The notes: generated by a model from the sequence alone, not told the origin. A stretch of DNA of 64,000 nucleotides from Lentzea atacamensis (GCF_003269295.1 NZ_QLTT01000001.1:81635-145634), one strand, 5' to 3'. Positions 8,394 through 16,461 are shown, numbered from the stretch's first letter. Numbers and translations: made by a program.

Positions 8394-8764
8394 ATGTCGT
8401 CCAGCATCGACATGTCCCAGACGGGCCGGACCTCGATGCCGTCGTTGTGGGCGTCGGGCAGCGTCGCGGCGTGGGCGATGACCTGGTCGATGGTGTCGGC
8501 CTCGACCAGGTAGAAGCCGGCCAGGTACTCCTTGGCCTCGGCGAACGGCCCGTCGGTGACCACGACCTCGCCGCCCCGGATGCTCACGCCCTTGCCGGTC
8601 TCCGGTCCGGGGAGGCCTTCGCTGACGATCAGCTCCCCGGAGGCGCGCAGCTTGTCGGTGAGGTCGTAGTGGGCCTGGCCGAACTCCATCTGCTGCTCTT
8701 CGGTCAGCTTCTCCCACGCCGCCCGCGACTTCGGGTTGCTGTAGATCAGGATCAGGTACTTCAC
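8390..8764 (-). CDS. YCII (DGPF) family protein, ECF42 partner
   Basis: 124-residue YCII/DGPF protein starting with a GTG (MKYLILIYSN) behind TGGAGG. DGPF lies at residues 71-74 in VVTDGPFAEAKEYLAGFYLVEA. Proteins of this family are ferredoxin-like dimers of unclear function; they typically precede ECF42 sigma genes and are their main targets. Its TGA overlaps the sigma start (GTGA). A promoter-like TGTCGA-N17-CGAC on this strand is located 50-77 bases upstream of the start. Confidence 0.9.
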   Translation of the reverse strand: MKYLILIYSNPKSRAAWEKLTEEQQMEFGQAHYDLTDKLRASGELIVSEGLPGPETGKGVSIRGGEVVVTDGPFAEAKEYLAGFYLVEADTIDQVIAHAATLPDAHNDGIEVRPVWDMSMLDDM

Positions 8765-8813
8765 TTCCGGCCTCCAGGCTCGTCGGCTGGCTCGAAAAAT
8801 CTTCTCACCGCCA

Positions 8814-8841
8814 TGTCGAGACCGCGGGCCGTGCTTCGACA
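8814..8841. promoter_or_regulatory. Bidirectional ECF42-type promoter
   Basis: TGTCGA (8814-8819) and TCGACA (8836-8841) form an inverted repeat. Read on either strand it gives TGTCGA-N17-CGAC, matching the promoter form reported for ECF42 (TGTCGA at -35, CGA/TC at -10). Rightward it would drive the SnoaL-like gene at 8875; leftward the YCII-sigma operon. Confidence 0.68.
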
Positions 8842-8874
8842 CCGGGGTGTCACTTCGAGACGGAGGTTTCCGCG

Positions 8875-9324
8875 ATGACTCACACGCTGGTGCAGGACGA
8901 AACCGCGATCCGCGCGTTGTTCACCGGGCAGGAGGAGGGCATGCGCCTGCGCGACCCGGCCCGCATCGTCGCGCGCTACGCCGACGACGCGGTGACGTGC
9001 ACGCTGGCGCCGCCGCTGCGCAACACCGGCCTGGACGCCCGCGACCCGGAGGCGCTGGCCGGCTGGATGGCCGGGTTCACCGGGCCGATCACCCTGGAGC
9101 ACCGGGACCTGTCGGTGGCGGTGTCCGGTGACGTGGCGTTCGTGCACGGGCTGGCGCGGCTGGCGGCGGTGCCGGTCGGTTACCCCGAGGGTTTCTCCAT
9201 GTGGATGCGCAAGACCGTGGGGCTGCGGCGCCGGGACGGGCGGTGGCTGGTGACGCACGAGCACGAGTCGGTGCCGTTCTACATGGACGGGTCGTTCCTG
9301 GCGGCCACCGATCTGGAGCCCTGA
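8875..9324 (+). CDS. SnoaL/NTF2-like protein, ECF42-linked
   Basis: 149-residue protein with the SnoaL/NTF2-like pattern: an initial helix (ETAIRALFTGQEEGMRLRDPARIVARYADDAVTC), a WMAGFTGPITLEHRDLSVAVSGDVAFVHGLARL strand region, and a closing WMRKTVGLRRRDGRWLVTHEHESVPFYM. Such folds serve as ketosteroid isomerase-like enzymes or ligand-binding modules. Start ATG with GGAGG 8 bases upstream. It diverges from the YCII-sigma operon and shares the symmetrical ECF-type promoter with it, so it is a likely member of that regulon. Ends in front of a strong terminator. Confidence 0.85.
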   Translation: MTHTLVQDETAIRALFTGQEEGMRLRDPARIVARYADDAVTCTLAPPLRNTGLDARDPEALAGWMAGFTGPITLEHRDLSVAVSGDVAFVHGLARLAAVPVGYPEGFSMWMRKTVGLRRRDGRWLVTHEHESVPFYMDGSFLAATDLEP

Positions 9325-9347
9325 GCGGGCTCGGGCGAGCGAAATGT

Positions 9348-9389
9348 GCCGAGGCCCGGACCGTGCAGGGGGTCGGTCCGGACCTCGGC
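9348..9389. terminator. Bidirectional terminator hairpin
   Basis: A 15-bp stem with one mismatch (GCCGAGGCCCGGACC against GGTCCGGACCTCGGC) and a 12-base loop lies between the convergent SnoaL-like and M4 protease genes. Confidence 0.75.
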
Positions 9390-9410
9390 GCTTCTTTCGG
9401 TGGCGGGTCC

Positions 9411-10937
9411 TTACTTGACGTTCACCGCGGCCCAGGCACGGTTGACCGCCGTGTACTCGGCGCTGCTCGCGCCATGGAGGTCGGCCGCCGCCGCGAGCGT
9501 GCCCGTGCGGGCCGCCGCGTACTTGGTGCTGGAGGTGAACTTCGTGGTCAGCGCGCGGTACCAGATCTTCTCGGCCTTGGCGCGGCCGATGCCGGTGACG
9601 GGCTGGTTGTCGTAGGTGGAGGAGTCGTAGGCGACGCCGTTGATCGTCTTCTGGCCGCTGCCCTCCGACAGCAGGTAGAAGAAGTGGTTGGCGATGCCCG
9701 AGGAGTAGTGCACGTCGACGTTGCCGGCGCTGGGCGACCAGTAGTCGAGGCTGCGGCCGTCCCTGGAGGGCTTGTCCATGTAGCGCAACGGCTTGCCGTC
9801 GCCCCGGATGTTGATCTTCTCGCCGATCAGGTAGTCGCCCGCGTCGGAGGCGTTGGCGGCGTGGAACTCCGTGGTGGAGCCGAAGATGTCGCTGGTGGCC
9901 TCGTTGAGGCCGCCGGACTCGCCGGAGTACACCAGGCCCGCGGTGGCCGAGGTGATGCCGTGCGACATCTCGTGCGCGGCCACGTCGATCGACGTCAGCG
10001 GGTTGCGGTTCTGGGCGCCGTCGCCGTAGGTCATGCAGAAGCAGGAGTCCGACCAGAAGGCGTTGACGTAGTTGTTGCCGTAGTGGACCTTGCTCAGCGC
10101 GCCCACGCCGTTGTTCTTGATGCCGCTGCGGCCGTGGACGTTCTTGTAGTAGTCCCACGTCTTGGCCGCGCCGTACGCCGCGTCGACGCCCGCGGTGGCC
10201 TTGTCGGTGTGGGTGCCGTTGCCCCACTTGTTGTCCGCGTCGGTGAACAACGTGCCGGTGCCAGAGCCGTTGTTGAGGTTGTTGACGGCCTGGTTGCCGC
10301 GTGCCGGGTCCTTGAGCTGGAACGTCGCGCCGGACTGGGTCGTGCTCAGGCCGACGGTGCCGCTGTAGGTGGACTGGCCGGTGCCCTCGGCGACGTGGAC
10401 GCCGTCGTAGGTCAGCAGCGTCTCACCGGTCTTGGCGTCGGTGAACGTGTGCAGCTCGCTCGGTGTCTGGTCGTCCTCGATGCTGTGCGTGACGGTCTCC
10501 CACGCCAGCACGGGCGCGTGGTCCAGGGCGAACACCACGAGCTTCGCGCCGGACTGAGCGGTGGCGGGCGCCGAGGTGTCGAGGCCGGACAGGGAGGCCT
10601 CTGACGCCTTCGTGACGGCGGTGACCTGGCCGGCCTTCTGGGCGACGACGAGGTCGCCGCCGATGACCTTCAGGCCGTTGAGCGTGCGGTCGAACCGGAA
10701 GTGGTGCGTGCCGTCGGCGTCGCGCACGACGTCACGCGGGACGAGCTGTTCGCCACCGGACAGGCCGAGGGCGGAGGAGATCGTCCCCGCCTGCTCGGCC
10801 GCCGCGTGCAGTGCTTCCTGGCCGGCCGGCAACGGGTTCACCGGCTGCGGAGCCGCGTTGGCCCCCAGGACGCCCGCGGAGGCGAGTACCGCCGCGGACA
10901 TCAGGGCGGTCGTGACGCCCAGGGTTGTGCGTTTCAT
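9411..10937 (-). CDS. Secreted M4 (thermolysin-type) metallopeptidase
   Basis: Secreted zinc endopeptidase of 508 residues. A signal peptide (MKRTTLGVTTALMSAAVLASAGVLGANAA, shown here in part as MKRTTLGVTTALMSAAVLAS) precedes an FTP/PepSY-type propeptide of about 170 residues and the M4 catalytic domain. Zinc ligands and catalytic residues are visible in AAHEMSHGI and, downstream, GGLNEATSD; the C-terminal helical lobe includes VHYSSGIANHFFYLL with the transition-state His region. ATG with AGGAGC upstream. Expected to be activated outside the cell by propeptide cleavage. Confidence 0.93.
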   Translation of the reverse strand: MKRTTLGVTTALMSAAVLASAGVLGANAAPQPVNPLPAGQEALHAAAEQAGTISSALGLSGGEQLVPRDVVRDADGTHHFRFDRTLNGLKVIGGDLVVAQKAGQVTAVTKASEASLSGLDTSAPATAQSGAKLVVFALDHAPVLAWETVTHSIEDDQTPSELHTFTDAKTGETLLTYDGVHVAEGTGQSTYSGTVGLSTTQSGATFQLKDPARGNQAVNNLNNGSGTGTLFTDADNKWGNGTHTDKATAGVDAAYGAAKTWDYYKNVHGRSGIKNNGVGALSKVHYGNNYVNAFWSDSCFCMTYGDGAQNRNPLTSIDVAAHEMSHGITSATAGLVYSGESGGLNEATSDIFGSTTEFHAANASDAGDYLIGEKINIRGDGKPLRYMDKPSRDGRSLDYWSPSAGNVDVHYSSGIANHFFYLLSEGSGQKTINGVAYDSSTYDNQPVTGIGRAKAEKIWYRALTTKFTSSTKYAAARTGTLAAAADLHGASSAEYTAVNRAWAAVNVK

Positions 10938-11305
10938 GCGAACGCTCCTGTTCCGGTGCAGGGAGTGAGCGTTCCGGCGTTACAGGGATGCCGGAACGAC
11001 CACCGTGGAACAGCACGACCATCGTCTCGATGACCGGGCGTGGTGATCGTATTGCTCTGAGTGCATGGGAAGGGCCACTCCCAGAATGCGAGATTACTTC
11101 ACGAATTGAGCTGCTTCGCTGGTCAGGAGACCGGATTTTGTCCGGATGGTGGAACAAAAGAGCAGCTCAACCAGTGTGGAAACACAACGGAAACGTCCCG
11201 TGCCGCTCCTGCGGACGGCGCAGTCCGCTGCTCCGGGTAGCGCAGCCCTACCGGAGGGGATCTTGTTTAGAGTTAACCGCCCGGCCTGAGACCTGGCTCA
11301 CAAAC
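10938..11305. other. Intergenic stretch without a gene
   Basis: Stretch of 368 bases between the protease and recombinase genes; no credible coding frame. It holds the inverted repeat at 10970-10998, a locally lower-GC segment (about 11045-11170) and a 10-bp inverted repeat TTGAGCTGCT / AGCAGCTCAA at 11106-11115 and 11161-11170. I found no tRNA or terminator in it. Confidence 0.6.
10970..10998 (-). promoter_or_regulatory. Inverted repeat in protease 5' region
   Basis: CGTTCCGGC and GCCGGAACG form a perfect 9-bp inverted repeat with an 11-base spacer, about 35-60 bases before the M4 protease start. It may be an operator or an mRNA leader hairpin. Confidence 0.35.
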
Positions 11306-12424
11306 TCAGAGGCCCAAGCGGGTGACCGCGTTGTCCTCGAGCGGGTTCGCGGTCCGGATGTAGCGGTGCACCGTGCGCGGGTTGGTCCACCGGCCCTGCC
11401 GCATGATCTCCCGGTCACTGGCCCCGCCCAGCGCCGCCTGCGTCGCGAACCCCGCCCGCAGCGAATGCCCGCCGAAGAGCGCCGGATCCAGCCCCGCCTT
11501 CAGCGCGTAGCGCTTCACCAGCTCCGCCACCGCGCGACCCGACATCGCCTTCACCCCGACGCCGCCGTGCCGGTTGATCACCGGGAACAACGCCCCCTGC
11601 CGCCGCGCGCCGTCGTAGCCGTGGCAGCGGTGCAGCCCGTTCTCGGTGATGTCCTTGCCGTCCAGCACATCCGCCCAGTCCGCGAACGCGCACACCGGGC
11701 ACGTCGGCCGCCTGCTGCCGCGCGGCAACACCACCGACTGCTGATGCCTGCCCGTCTGATCGGTCTTCGTCGTCCCCAGCCGGATCAGCAGCAACGGCTC
11801 GTGCGTGCGCGGATCCACATCGACCGTGACGTCCTCGAACTCGATCCCCGCCAGCTCGCTGCGCCGCAGTGCCCCCGCGAAACCCACGAGCAGCAGCAAC
11901 GCGTCCCGGGCTCGCGCGGGACCCTCCTGCGGGCGTTCTCGCAGCAGCGCCTCCAGCGTGTCGAGCAGCACCGGCCGCTTCCGCCTCGGCTGCGACTTCC
12001 GCGACCGGCGAACACCCCGCAACGTCAGCCGCACGACATCACTGCGCGTCGGGCTCGGCAACCCGTTCGCCGCGTGCACCGCCGAGATCGCCGCCGACTT
12101 GCGCTCCAGCGTCGACGCCCCGAACGCCGGCGACCCGTCCGGCTTCACCGTGTCCGCCGCCGCCGCCAGGTACACCGCCACGTCCAGCGGATCCGCCGGC
12201 AGCGCCTGCCGGCCCTCGGCCTGGCACCAGCCCGCCCACGCGATCCAGTCCGACCGGTACGCCCGCACCGTGTTCGGCGACTGCGCACTGCGCAGATAGC
12301 TGCTCAACGACGCCGCCTGCTCGTCGTCGAACCTCTCACGCACCCGCGCGAGCGCGTCGGTATCGATCAGCACCGAGTGCGACACCCGCACCAGCGCGTG
12401 CTGGACGGGTTCGGGCAGGCTCAC
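11306..12424 (-). CDS. Tyrosine recombinase / site-specific integrase
   Basis: 372-residue tyrosine recombinase. The N-terminal SAM-like core-binding part (LSSYLRSAQSPNTVRAYRSDWIAWAGWC) is followed by the catalytic domain with Arg in GFAGALRRSEL, the HSLRAGF box, a Trp in GRWTNPRTVHRYIR and the nucleophilic Tyr there. A Cys-rich insert, TCPVCAF...HRCHGY, is present. The GTG start overlaps the TGA of the upstream threonine-aldolase-like gene (GTGA), so it is translated with a metabolic gene rather than as part of a visible phage or plasmid. No att site, tRNA or excisionase is visible beside it. Confidence 0.9.
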   Translation of the reverse strand: MSLPEPVQHALVRVSHSVLIDTDALARVRERFDDEQAASLSSYLRSAQSPNTVRAYRSDWIAWAGWCQAEGRQALPADPLDVAVYLAAAADTVKPDGSPAFGASTLERKSAAISAVHAANGLPSPTRSDVVRLTLRGVRRSRKSQPRRKRPVLLDTLEALLRERPQEGPARARDALLLLVGFAGALRRSELAGIEFEDVTVDVDPRTHEPLLLIRLGTTKTDQTGRHQQSVVLPRGSRRPTCPVCAFADWADVLDGKDITENGLHRCHGYDGARRQGALFPVINRHGGVGVKAMSGRAVAELVKRYALKAGLDPALFGGHSLRAGFATQAALGGASDREIMRQGRWTNPRTVHRYIRTANPLEDNAVTRLGL

Positions 12425-13467
12425 ACCCGCGATGGTAGCCCTCTGATCAACTCCACCACCTCGCGCGGCGTGAACTCCAGCGCCCCGATCCCCACGCTCA
12501 CCTCGAAGCTGCACCGCCCCGGATCCGGGTTCGACCGCGCGTACAGGAACAGCCTGATCCCCTCGTCCTTCAGGAGGTTCTCCGCCGCCAGCTGAGTTTG
12601 CAGCCGGGGCATCGGCAGATGGACGTGGAACAGGGGAGTGACCGGGACCTCCGGTGTGGTGTGCGCGAACCCGTCCTCGTTGATCGCCCTCGCCAGCGCC
12701 TGCCCGTGGTGCTTGAACTCCGTCATCCGCGGCAGGTTCTCCTCCAGCCCCATCAACGCGATCGCCGCCAGCGGCCACGCGTCCACGATCGCCCCGCCCA
12801 GCCTGCGCCGCCACACCGCCGCGTGCTCGATCGTCTCCGCGTCACCGGCGAGCACGGCACCCCGGACACCCTCGAGTCCTTTGTAGAGCGACACGTACAC
12901 CGTGTCGAACAACGCCGCGATCTCCGGCAGCGACGCGTCGTACCCGGTCTGCGCCTCCCAGATCCGCGCGCCGTCGCAGTGCGCCGCCGCCCCGTTGTCC
13001 CTGGCCCACCCGGTCTGCTTCGCGAGGTCGCCGAACTCCGGCAGCTGCCCGCCGATGTCACGCTGCGGCAGCTCGAAAACGACCGCGGCGAGTGGTTCGC
13101 CGACCGTGCCGAGGTCGTCGAGGGTGAGCAGCGCGTTGCGGTCACCCACCGGATGGAACCGCAACCCGTGCACCGCGCTGTAACCCTGGTTCTCCCACAC
13201 GTGCAGATGCGACTGCGGATGCCCCGCGAACGCGTGCCGGCCGGTCCGCTCGGCGTGCACCCGCAACGCCGTCTGCTGCGCCATCGTCCCCGACGGGAAG
13301 AACAACGCGCGCTCCTTGCCGAGCAGGCCCGCGACCCGTTCCTCCAGCTCCCGCACCGGATCCTCGGGCCTGACGCCCGGAGTCATCCACTCGGCGAGGC
13401 GGCGCACCACCTCGTGCGGCGACCGGCGCGGACCGGAGTGGTTCGACAGTGAACGGCGGATGTCCAT
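12421..13467 (-). CDS. Threonine-aldolase-like PLP enzyme (beta-eliminating lyase family)
   Basis: 348-residue fold-type I PLP enzyme of the beta-eliminating lyase family, similar to low-specificity L-threonine aldolases that split threonine into glycine and acetaldehyde. Landmarks are the ALFFPSGTMAQQTAL cofactor-binding loop, HCDGARIWEA with the Asp that contacts PLP nitrogen, and SLYKGLEGVRG with the Schiff-base Lys. The ATG at 13467 gives MDIRRSLSNHSG; the frame upstream to 13572 crosses a palindrome and is not convincing. Co-translated with the integrase downstream. The palindrome directly upstream suggests tight local control. Confidence 0.88.
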   Translation of the reverse strand: MDIRRSLSNHSGPRRSPHEVVRRLAEWMTPGVRPEDPVRELEERVAGLLGKERALFFPSGTMAQQTALRVHAERTGRHAFAGHPQSHLHVWENQGYSAVHGLRFHPVGDRNALLTLDDLGTVGEPLAAVVFELPQRDIGGQLPEFGDLAKQTGWARDNGAAAHCDGARIWEAQTGYDASLPEIAALFDTVYVSLYKGLEGVRGAVLAGDAETIEHAAVWRRRLGGAIVDAWPLAAIALMGLEENLPRMTEFKHHGQALARAINEDGFAHTTPEVPVTPLFHVHLPMPRLQTQLAAENLLKDEGIRLFLYARSNPDPGRCSFEVSVGIGALEFTPREVVELIRGLPSRV

Positions 13468-13480
13468 GCCTGCGAGCCTA

Positions 13481-13505
13481 CCTATTGCAAGTGATTTGCA
13501 ATAGG
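13481..13505. promoter_or_regulatory. Palindromic operator candidate before aldolase-integrase operon
   Basis: CCTATTGCAA and TTGCAATAGG pair perfectly over 10 bases with a 5-base spacer, ending 13 bases before the aldolase ATG. Its A/T-rich core contrasts with the surrounding GC-rich DNA. It fits a dimeric repressor site, though no adjacent regulator gene claims it. Confidence 0.55.
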
Positions 13506-13517
13506 GGTTCGTCGTGA

Positions 13518-13889
13518 TCAGGCCGCGGCGCTCAGGCGCGCGTCCAGCTCCGCCTCGTCCGCGACGAACCACAGCTGCCGCCCGTTGTTCGACTCGCGGA
13601 CGAAGTCGCGCAACGCCGTGCTCTCCGCCACGAACCCGGAGATGTCACCGACCACCACGACCCGGAACCCGTACTGCTGCAACTTCTGCACCACCGCACC
13701 CGCCACCCGCGTGCGCAACCGGAAGAAGTCCTCGGTCAACCGCGCCACCGGCAACACCAGCCACTGCACGTCCTGTCCCCACAACGTGCCGATCAAGTCC
13801 ACGGCGGACTGCTCATCGGCGATCGGCGGGCCGTCCGGGGCGCACATCAGGACCGTCGCGCCGTGGCGCGTCTGCACAACATCAGGCAT
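13518..13889 (-). CDS. DUF4180 domain protein
   Basis: 123-residue protein matching DUF4180: IADEQSAVDLIGTLWGQDVQWLVLPVARLTEDFFRLRTRVAG is shown by its pieces DLIGTLWG, WLVLPVARL and DFFRLRTRVAG, followed by QKLQQYGFRVVVVGDIS. Function unknown; predicted cytoplasmic with an alpha/beta pattern. The ATG lies 8 bases from a TAGGTT box, a leaderless start. It diverges from the adenosine deaminase gene with about 105 bases between them. Confidence 0.85.
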   Translation of the reverse strand: MPDVVQTRHGATVLMCAPDGPPIADEQSAVDLIGTLWGQDVQWLVLPVARLTEDFFRLRTRVAGAVVQKLQQYGFRVVVVGDISGFVAESTALRDFVRESNNGRQLWFVADEAELDARLSAAA

Positions 13890-13995
13890 GGCCCCGCAAC
13901 CTAGCGGCGTCGCGCGGTCGCTGTCGCGCCGAATTCCGTTGGACGCGGGCGAAATGCCGGGCGTGGCGCAGCGGCGGTGGGTAGCGTCGCCGCAC

Positions 13996-14970
13996 ATGCG
14001 TGATCTTGCCGCGTTGCCCAAGGCACACCTGCACGTGCACCTGGAGAGCACCGTCCGGGCCGACACCCTCACCGAGCTCGCGCGGCGGTACGGGGTGGAC
14101 GTTCCGGCGCGCACCGGGACGTTCGAGGACTTCGGGCAGTTCGCCGCGCACAACGGCGCGGTGCGGGACTGCCTGCGGCGGGCCGAGGACTTCAGCCGGA
14201 TCGCGTACGAGTTCTGCGCCGAGGAAGCAGCGCAGGGGACCCGCTACGCCGAGGTCACGTTCACCGCGGCTGCGCACGGGGAACGGCTCGGTGATCCGGA
14301 CATGCCGCTCGAGGCGGTGTTGGCCGGGCTCGCCGCAGGACAGACCGCCCACGGCATCGAATGCCGTGTGATCGTGGACCACCCCAGGAAGCGGTCGGTC
14401 GAACGGTTCGAGACATCACTTCGGCTCGCGACCGCGCACCCGCAGGTCGTCGCGATCGGGATGGCCGGTGCGGAGGACCACCCCCTCACCCCGTTCACCG
14501 CCGTGTTCCGCGCCGCGCGCGAGGCCGGGATCGGCCTCGTGCACCACGCCGGCGAGTGCTGCGGAGCGCCGAGCGTCGCCGAAGCGGTGACCGTCGGGCT
14601 CGCCGACCGCATCGGGCACGGGTTCCGGGCGCTCGACGACCCGGACGTCGTCAGGCTGCTGCGGGAGCGTGCCATACCGCTCGAAGTGTGTCCGTCGTCC
14701 AACGTCGCACTGGGACTGGTCGACTCCATCTCCTCTCATCCGCTGCCACAACTCATGGCCGCCGGGCTGACCGTGACGCTCAGCACCGACATCCCGTCCA
14801 CCACCGGCACCACGCTCACCGACGAGTACCGGCTGCTGCGCGACGAGCTCGGCTTCGACGACGACACGCTCGCCGCGATCGCCCTCAACTGCGTCGACGC
14901 CTCCTTCGCACCCGAGGACACGAAGACCGCGCTGCGTCAGGACATCGCCACCTGGCGCGCCGGCTCGTAA
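13996..14970 (+). CDS. Adenosine/adenine deaminase family protein
   Basis: 324-residue metallo-dependent hydrolase of the adenosine deaminase family, expected to deaminate a purine or related aminated ring. Metal ligands are seen in KAHLHVHLES (HxH) and GLVHHAGE (His plus catalytic Glu), then GHGF and a terminal STDIPSTTGTTL in the position of the usual SLDDP motif. The ATG is 8 bases after a TAGCGT box (leaderless). The variant Asp motif suggests a substrate that need not be adenosine. Its 3' end overlaps the convergent 108-residue gene by 34 bases. Confidence 0.88.
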   Translation: MRDLAALPKAHLHVHLESTVRADTLTELARRYGVDVPARTGTFEDFGQFAAHNGAVRDCLRRAEDFSRIAYEFCAEEAAQGTRYAEVTFTAAAHGERLGDPDMPLEAVLAGLAAGQTAHGIECRVIVDHPRKRSVERFETSLRLATAHPQVVAIGMAGAEDHPLTPFTAVFRAAREAGIGLVHHAGECCGAPSVAEAVTVGLADRIGHGFRALDDPDVVRLLRERAIPLEVCPSSNVALGLVDSISSHPLPQLMAAGLTVTLSTDIPSTTGTTLTDEYRLLRDELGFDDDTLAAIALNCVDASFAPEDTKTALRQDIATWRAGS

Positions 14971-15263
14971 CACACCAGGCCGTGTCGGGCCGCCAGCAGC
15001 GCCACCAGATCCAGCACCTGCTGCCGGCCCGGCCACACCACGTGCACGATCACCGCGTCCGTCCCCACCGTCAGCGCCTCCGCCCACGACACCGGCGACT
15101 CCGGATCCGGCGAGGTCTGCCGCAGCTCACGCACGAACGCCGCCACCGCCGGATCGAACGCGCCCAGCGGCGACGCCCGCAGCTCCGCGTACCGGGCCGC
15201 GGCCTCCGCCGACGACGCCGGACCAGGAGCCCGCCACACGACGACATCCACAGGCACATCCAT
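14937..15263 (-). CDS. Hypothetical protein coupled to DUF4240 gene
   Basis: 108-residue acidic protein starting MDVPVDVVVWRAPG, with a middle FDPAVAAFVRELRQ and a closing SWAEALTVGTDAVIVHVVWPGRQQVL...HGLVCYEPA. It resembles a small actinobacterial group of unknown function in which an initial beta strand with a Trp is followed by a helical region and a final HGLVCYDP-type strand. The ATG shares a base with the upstream DUF4240 stop (TGATG), so the two are translated together and likely share the DNA-damage-like promoter at 15823-15845. Confidence 0.72.
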   Translation of the reverse strand: MDVPVDVVVWRAPGPASSAEAAARYAELRASPLGAFDPAVAAFVRELRQTSPDPESPVSWAEALTVGTDAVIVHVVWPGRQQVLDLVALLAARHGLVCYEPARQVAMS

Positions 15264-15814
15264 CACGCCACCTTCCCGAACAACGCGCCCAGCCGCGGAA
15301 TCCGCGCCGAGATCTCCGCCGGATCCGCGAAGTCCCACGGCTCACCGGCCGGCTCCGGCGACACGAGCACCCGCTGGCCGCACGAGGCCAGCACCGACTC
15401 CAGATCACGGTCGAACGCCTCGCCCGCCACGGCGTCGAGACCCTCCCAGCCCGGCCAGTCCGCATCCGCCCACGCGTGCACGCCACCACGCGAGGCCAGG
15501 AACCGGACGTGCGGCAGATCGGCCAGCGCGTCCGGCGAGGAGACCACCGACTCGAACACCGCACGGCCCTGACCGACCAGCCACGCCTGGAAGTAGAAGA
15601 ACCCGTCGTCCGAGCACAACCCGCCGCAGATCACGTACGCCGCGTGCCAGTGCGCCCACGTGTCCGCCCGGCGCCGCACCTCGTCCAGGCGCAGCGCGAA
15701 CTCCACGGCCTGCGACGGTGTCAGGACGACCGTCAGCCACCCCAGCCGCTCGTCCTGATCGGAGGTCTCCACCGCGGACCTCTCGACCAGATCCCAGAAC
15801 GCGTTCAGGTCCAT
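15263..15814 (-). CDS. DUF4240 protein, paralog A
   Basis: 183-residue DUF4240 protein: MDLNAFWDLVERS at the N-terminus, a hydrophobic WLTVVLTPSQAVEFALRLDE helix pair, WAHWHAAYVICGGLCSDDGFFYF with FQAWLVGQGRAVFE, and a terminal AEISARIPRLGALFGK. Function unknown. Paralogs B and C lie immediately upstream on the same strand. The ATG is 8 bases from TAGCGT of its own promoter, so it is predicted leaderless. Followed without a gap by the 108-residue gene. Confidence 0.88.
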   Translation of the reverse strand: MDLNAFWDLVERSAVETSDQDERLGWLTVVLTPSQAVEFALRLDEVRRRADTWAHWHAAYVICGGLCSDDGFFYFQAWLVGQGRAVFESVVSSPDALADLPHVRFLASRGGVHAWADADWPGWEGLDAVAGEAFDRDLESVLASCGQRVLVSPEPAGEPWDFADPAEISARIPRLGALFGKVA

Positions 15815-15822
15815 ACCGGCGC

Positions 15823-15845
15823 ACGCTAGCGAGGGGGTCTGACAA
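15823..15845 (-). promoter_or_regulatory. PafBC/WYL-type promoter, DUF4240 A
   Basis: Minus strand TTGTCAGAC, 8 bases, TAGCGT, then 8 bases to the ATG. The arrangement matches the RecA-NDp/PafBC element TTGTCRGTG-N8-TANNNT except for the two bases AC in place of TG. Confidence 0.6.
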
Positions 15846-15872
15846 TTTTCGGCGCTCACCCGTCGGCCCTGC

Positions 15873-16454
15873 TCACGCCGCCTCCTCCAGCCCGCCCGAC
15901 AGCTGCCACAACCGCGGCAGCCGCACCGCGGCCTCCAGCGGCGAGTCCAGATCCCACACCGCACCCGTGAACGGGCCCGCGTCCGTCACCCGCACACACC
16001 CCAGCGCCGCCAGTGCCCCGGCCAGCGAACGCCCCGTCGCGGTGAAGTACGCGTCGTGCGCCACCCGCTCCAGCCCCGGCCAGAACGGCCACGCGCTGTC
16101 CGGCCACGACTCGGCGCCGACCGCCAGCAACGTCCGCACCGCCGGCACGTCCGCCAACGCGTCCGGGCACGCGGCGACCTCGCCGAGCACCGACCGGCCC
16201 AGCCCCACCAGCCACGACTGGAATCCGAAGAATTGCTCCGCGGAACACAACCCGTCGCACAACACATAAGCCGCGTGCCAGTGTGAGAACGTGTTTACCC
16301 GGCCACGAGACGCGCTCAGCAACGTCTCGAAGCCGCAAATGTCGCCAGGCGGCAGCAAAGCCAGCCGCGACGTCAGCCACGCGCGGCGTTCGTGCTGGTC
16401 AGATGTAGCGGTAGCAGAGTGTTCGACCAGTCCCCAGAAGACGTCGAGGTCCAT
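15873..16454 (-). CDS. DUF4240 protein, paralog B
   Basis: 193-residue DUF4240 protein, the most divergent of the three: MDLDVFWGLVEHSATATSD, SHWHAAYVLCDGLCSAEQFFGF, SWLVGLGRSVLGEVAACPDALADVP and a final VRLPRLWQLSG. In place of paralog A's FFYFQAW it has FFGFQSW, and the 150-175 region is longer. Function unknown. Own promoter at 16462-16484, 7 bases from the ATG. The 58 bases between its stop side and paralog A contain only A's promoter. Confidence 0.86.
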   Translation of the reverse strand: MDLDVFWGLVEHSATATSDQHERRAWLTSRLALLPPGDICGFETLLSASRGRVNTFSHWHAAYVLCDGLCSAEQFFGFQSWLVGLGRSVLGEVAACPDALADVPAVRTLLAVGAESWPDSAWPFWPGLERVAHDAYFTATGRSLAGALAALGCVRVTDAGPFTGAVWDLDSPLEAAVRLPRLWQLSGGLEEAA

Positions 16455-16461
16455 ACCCGCG

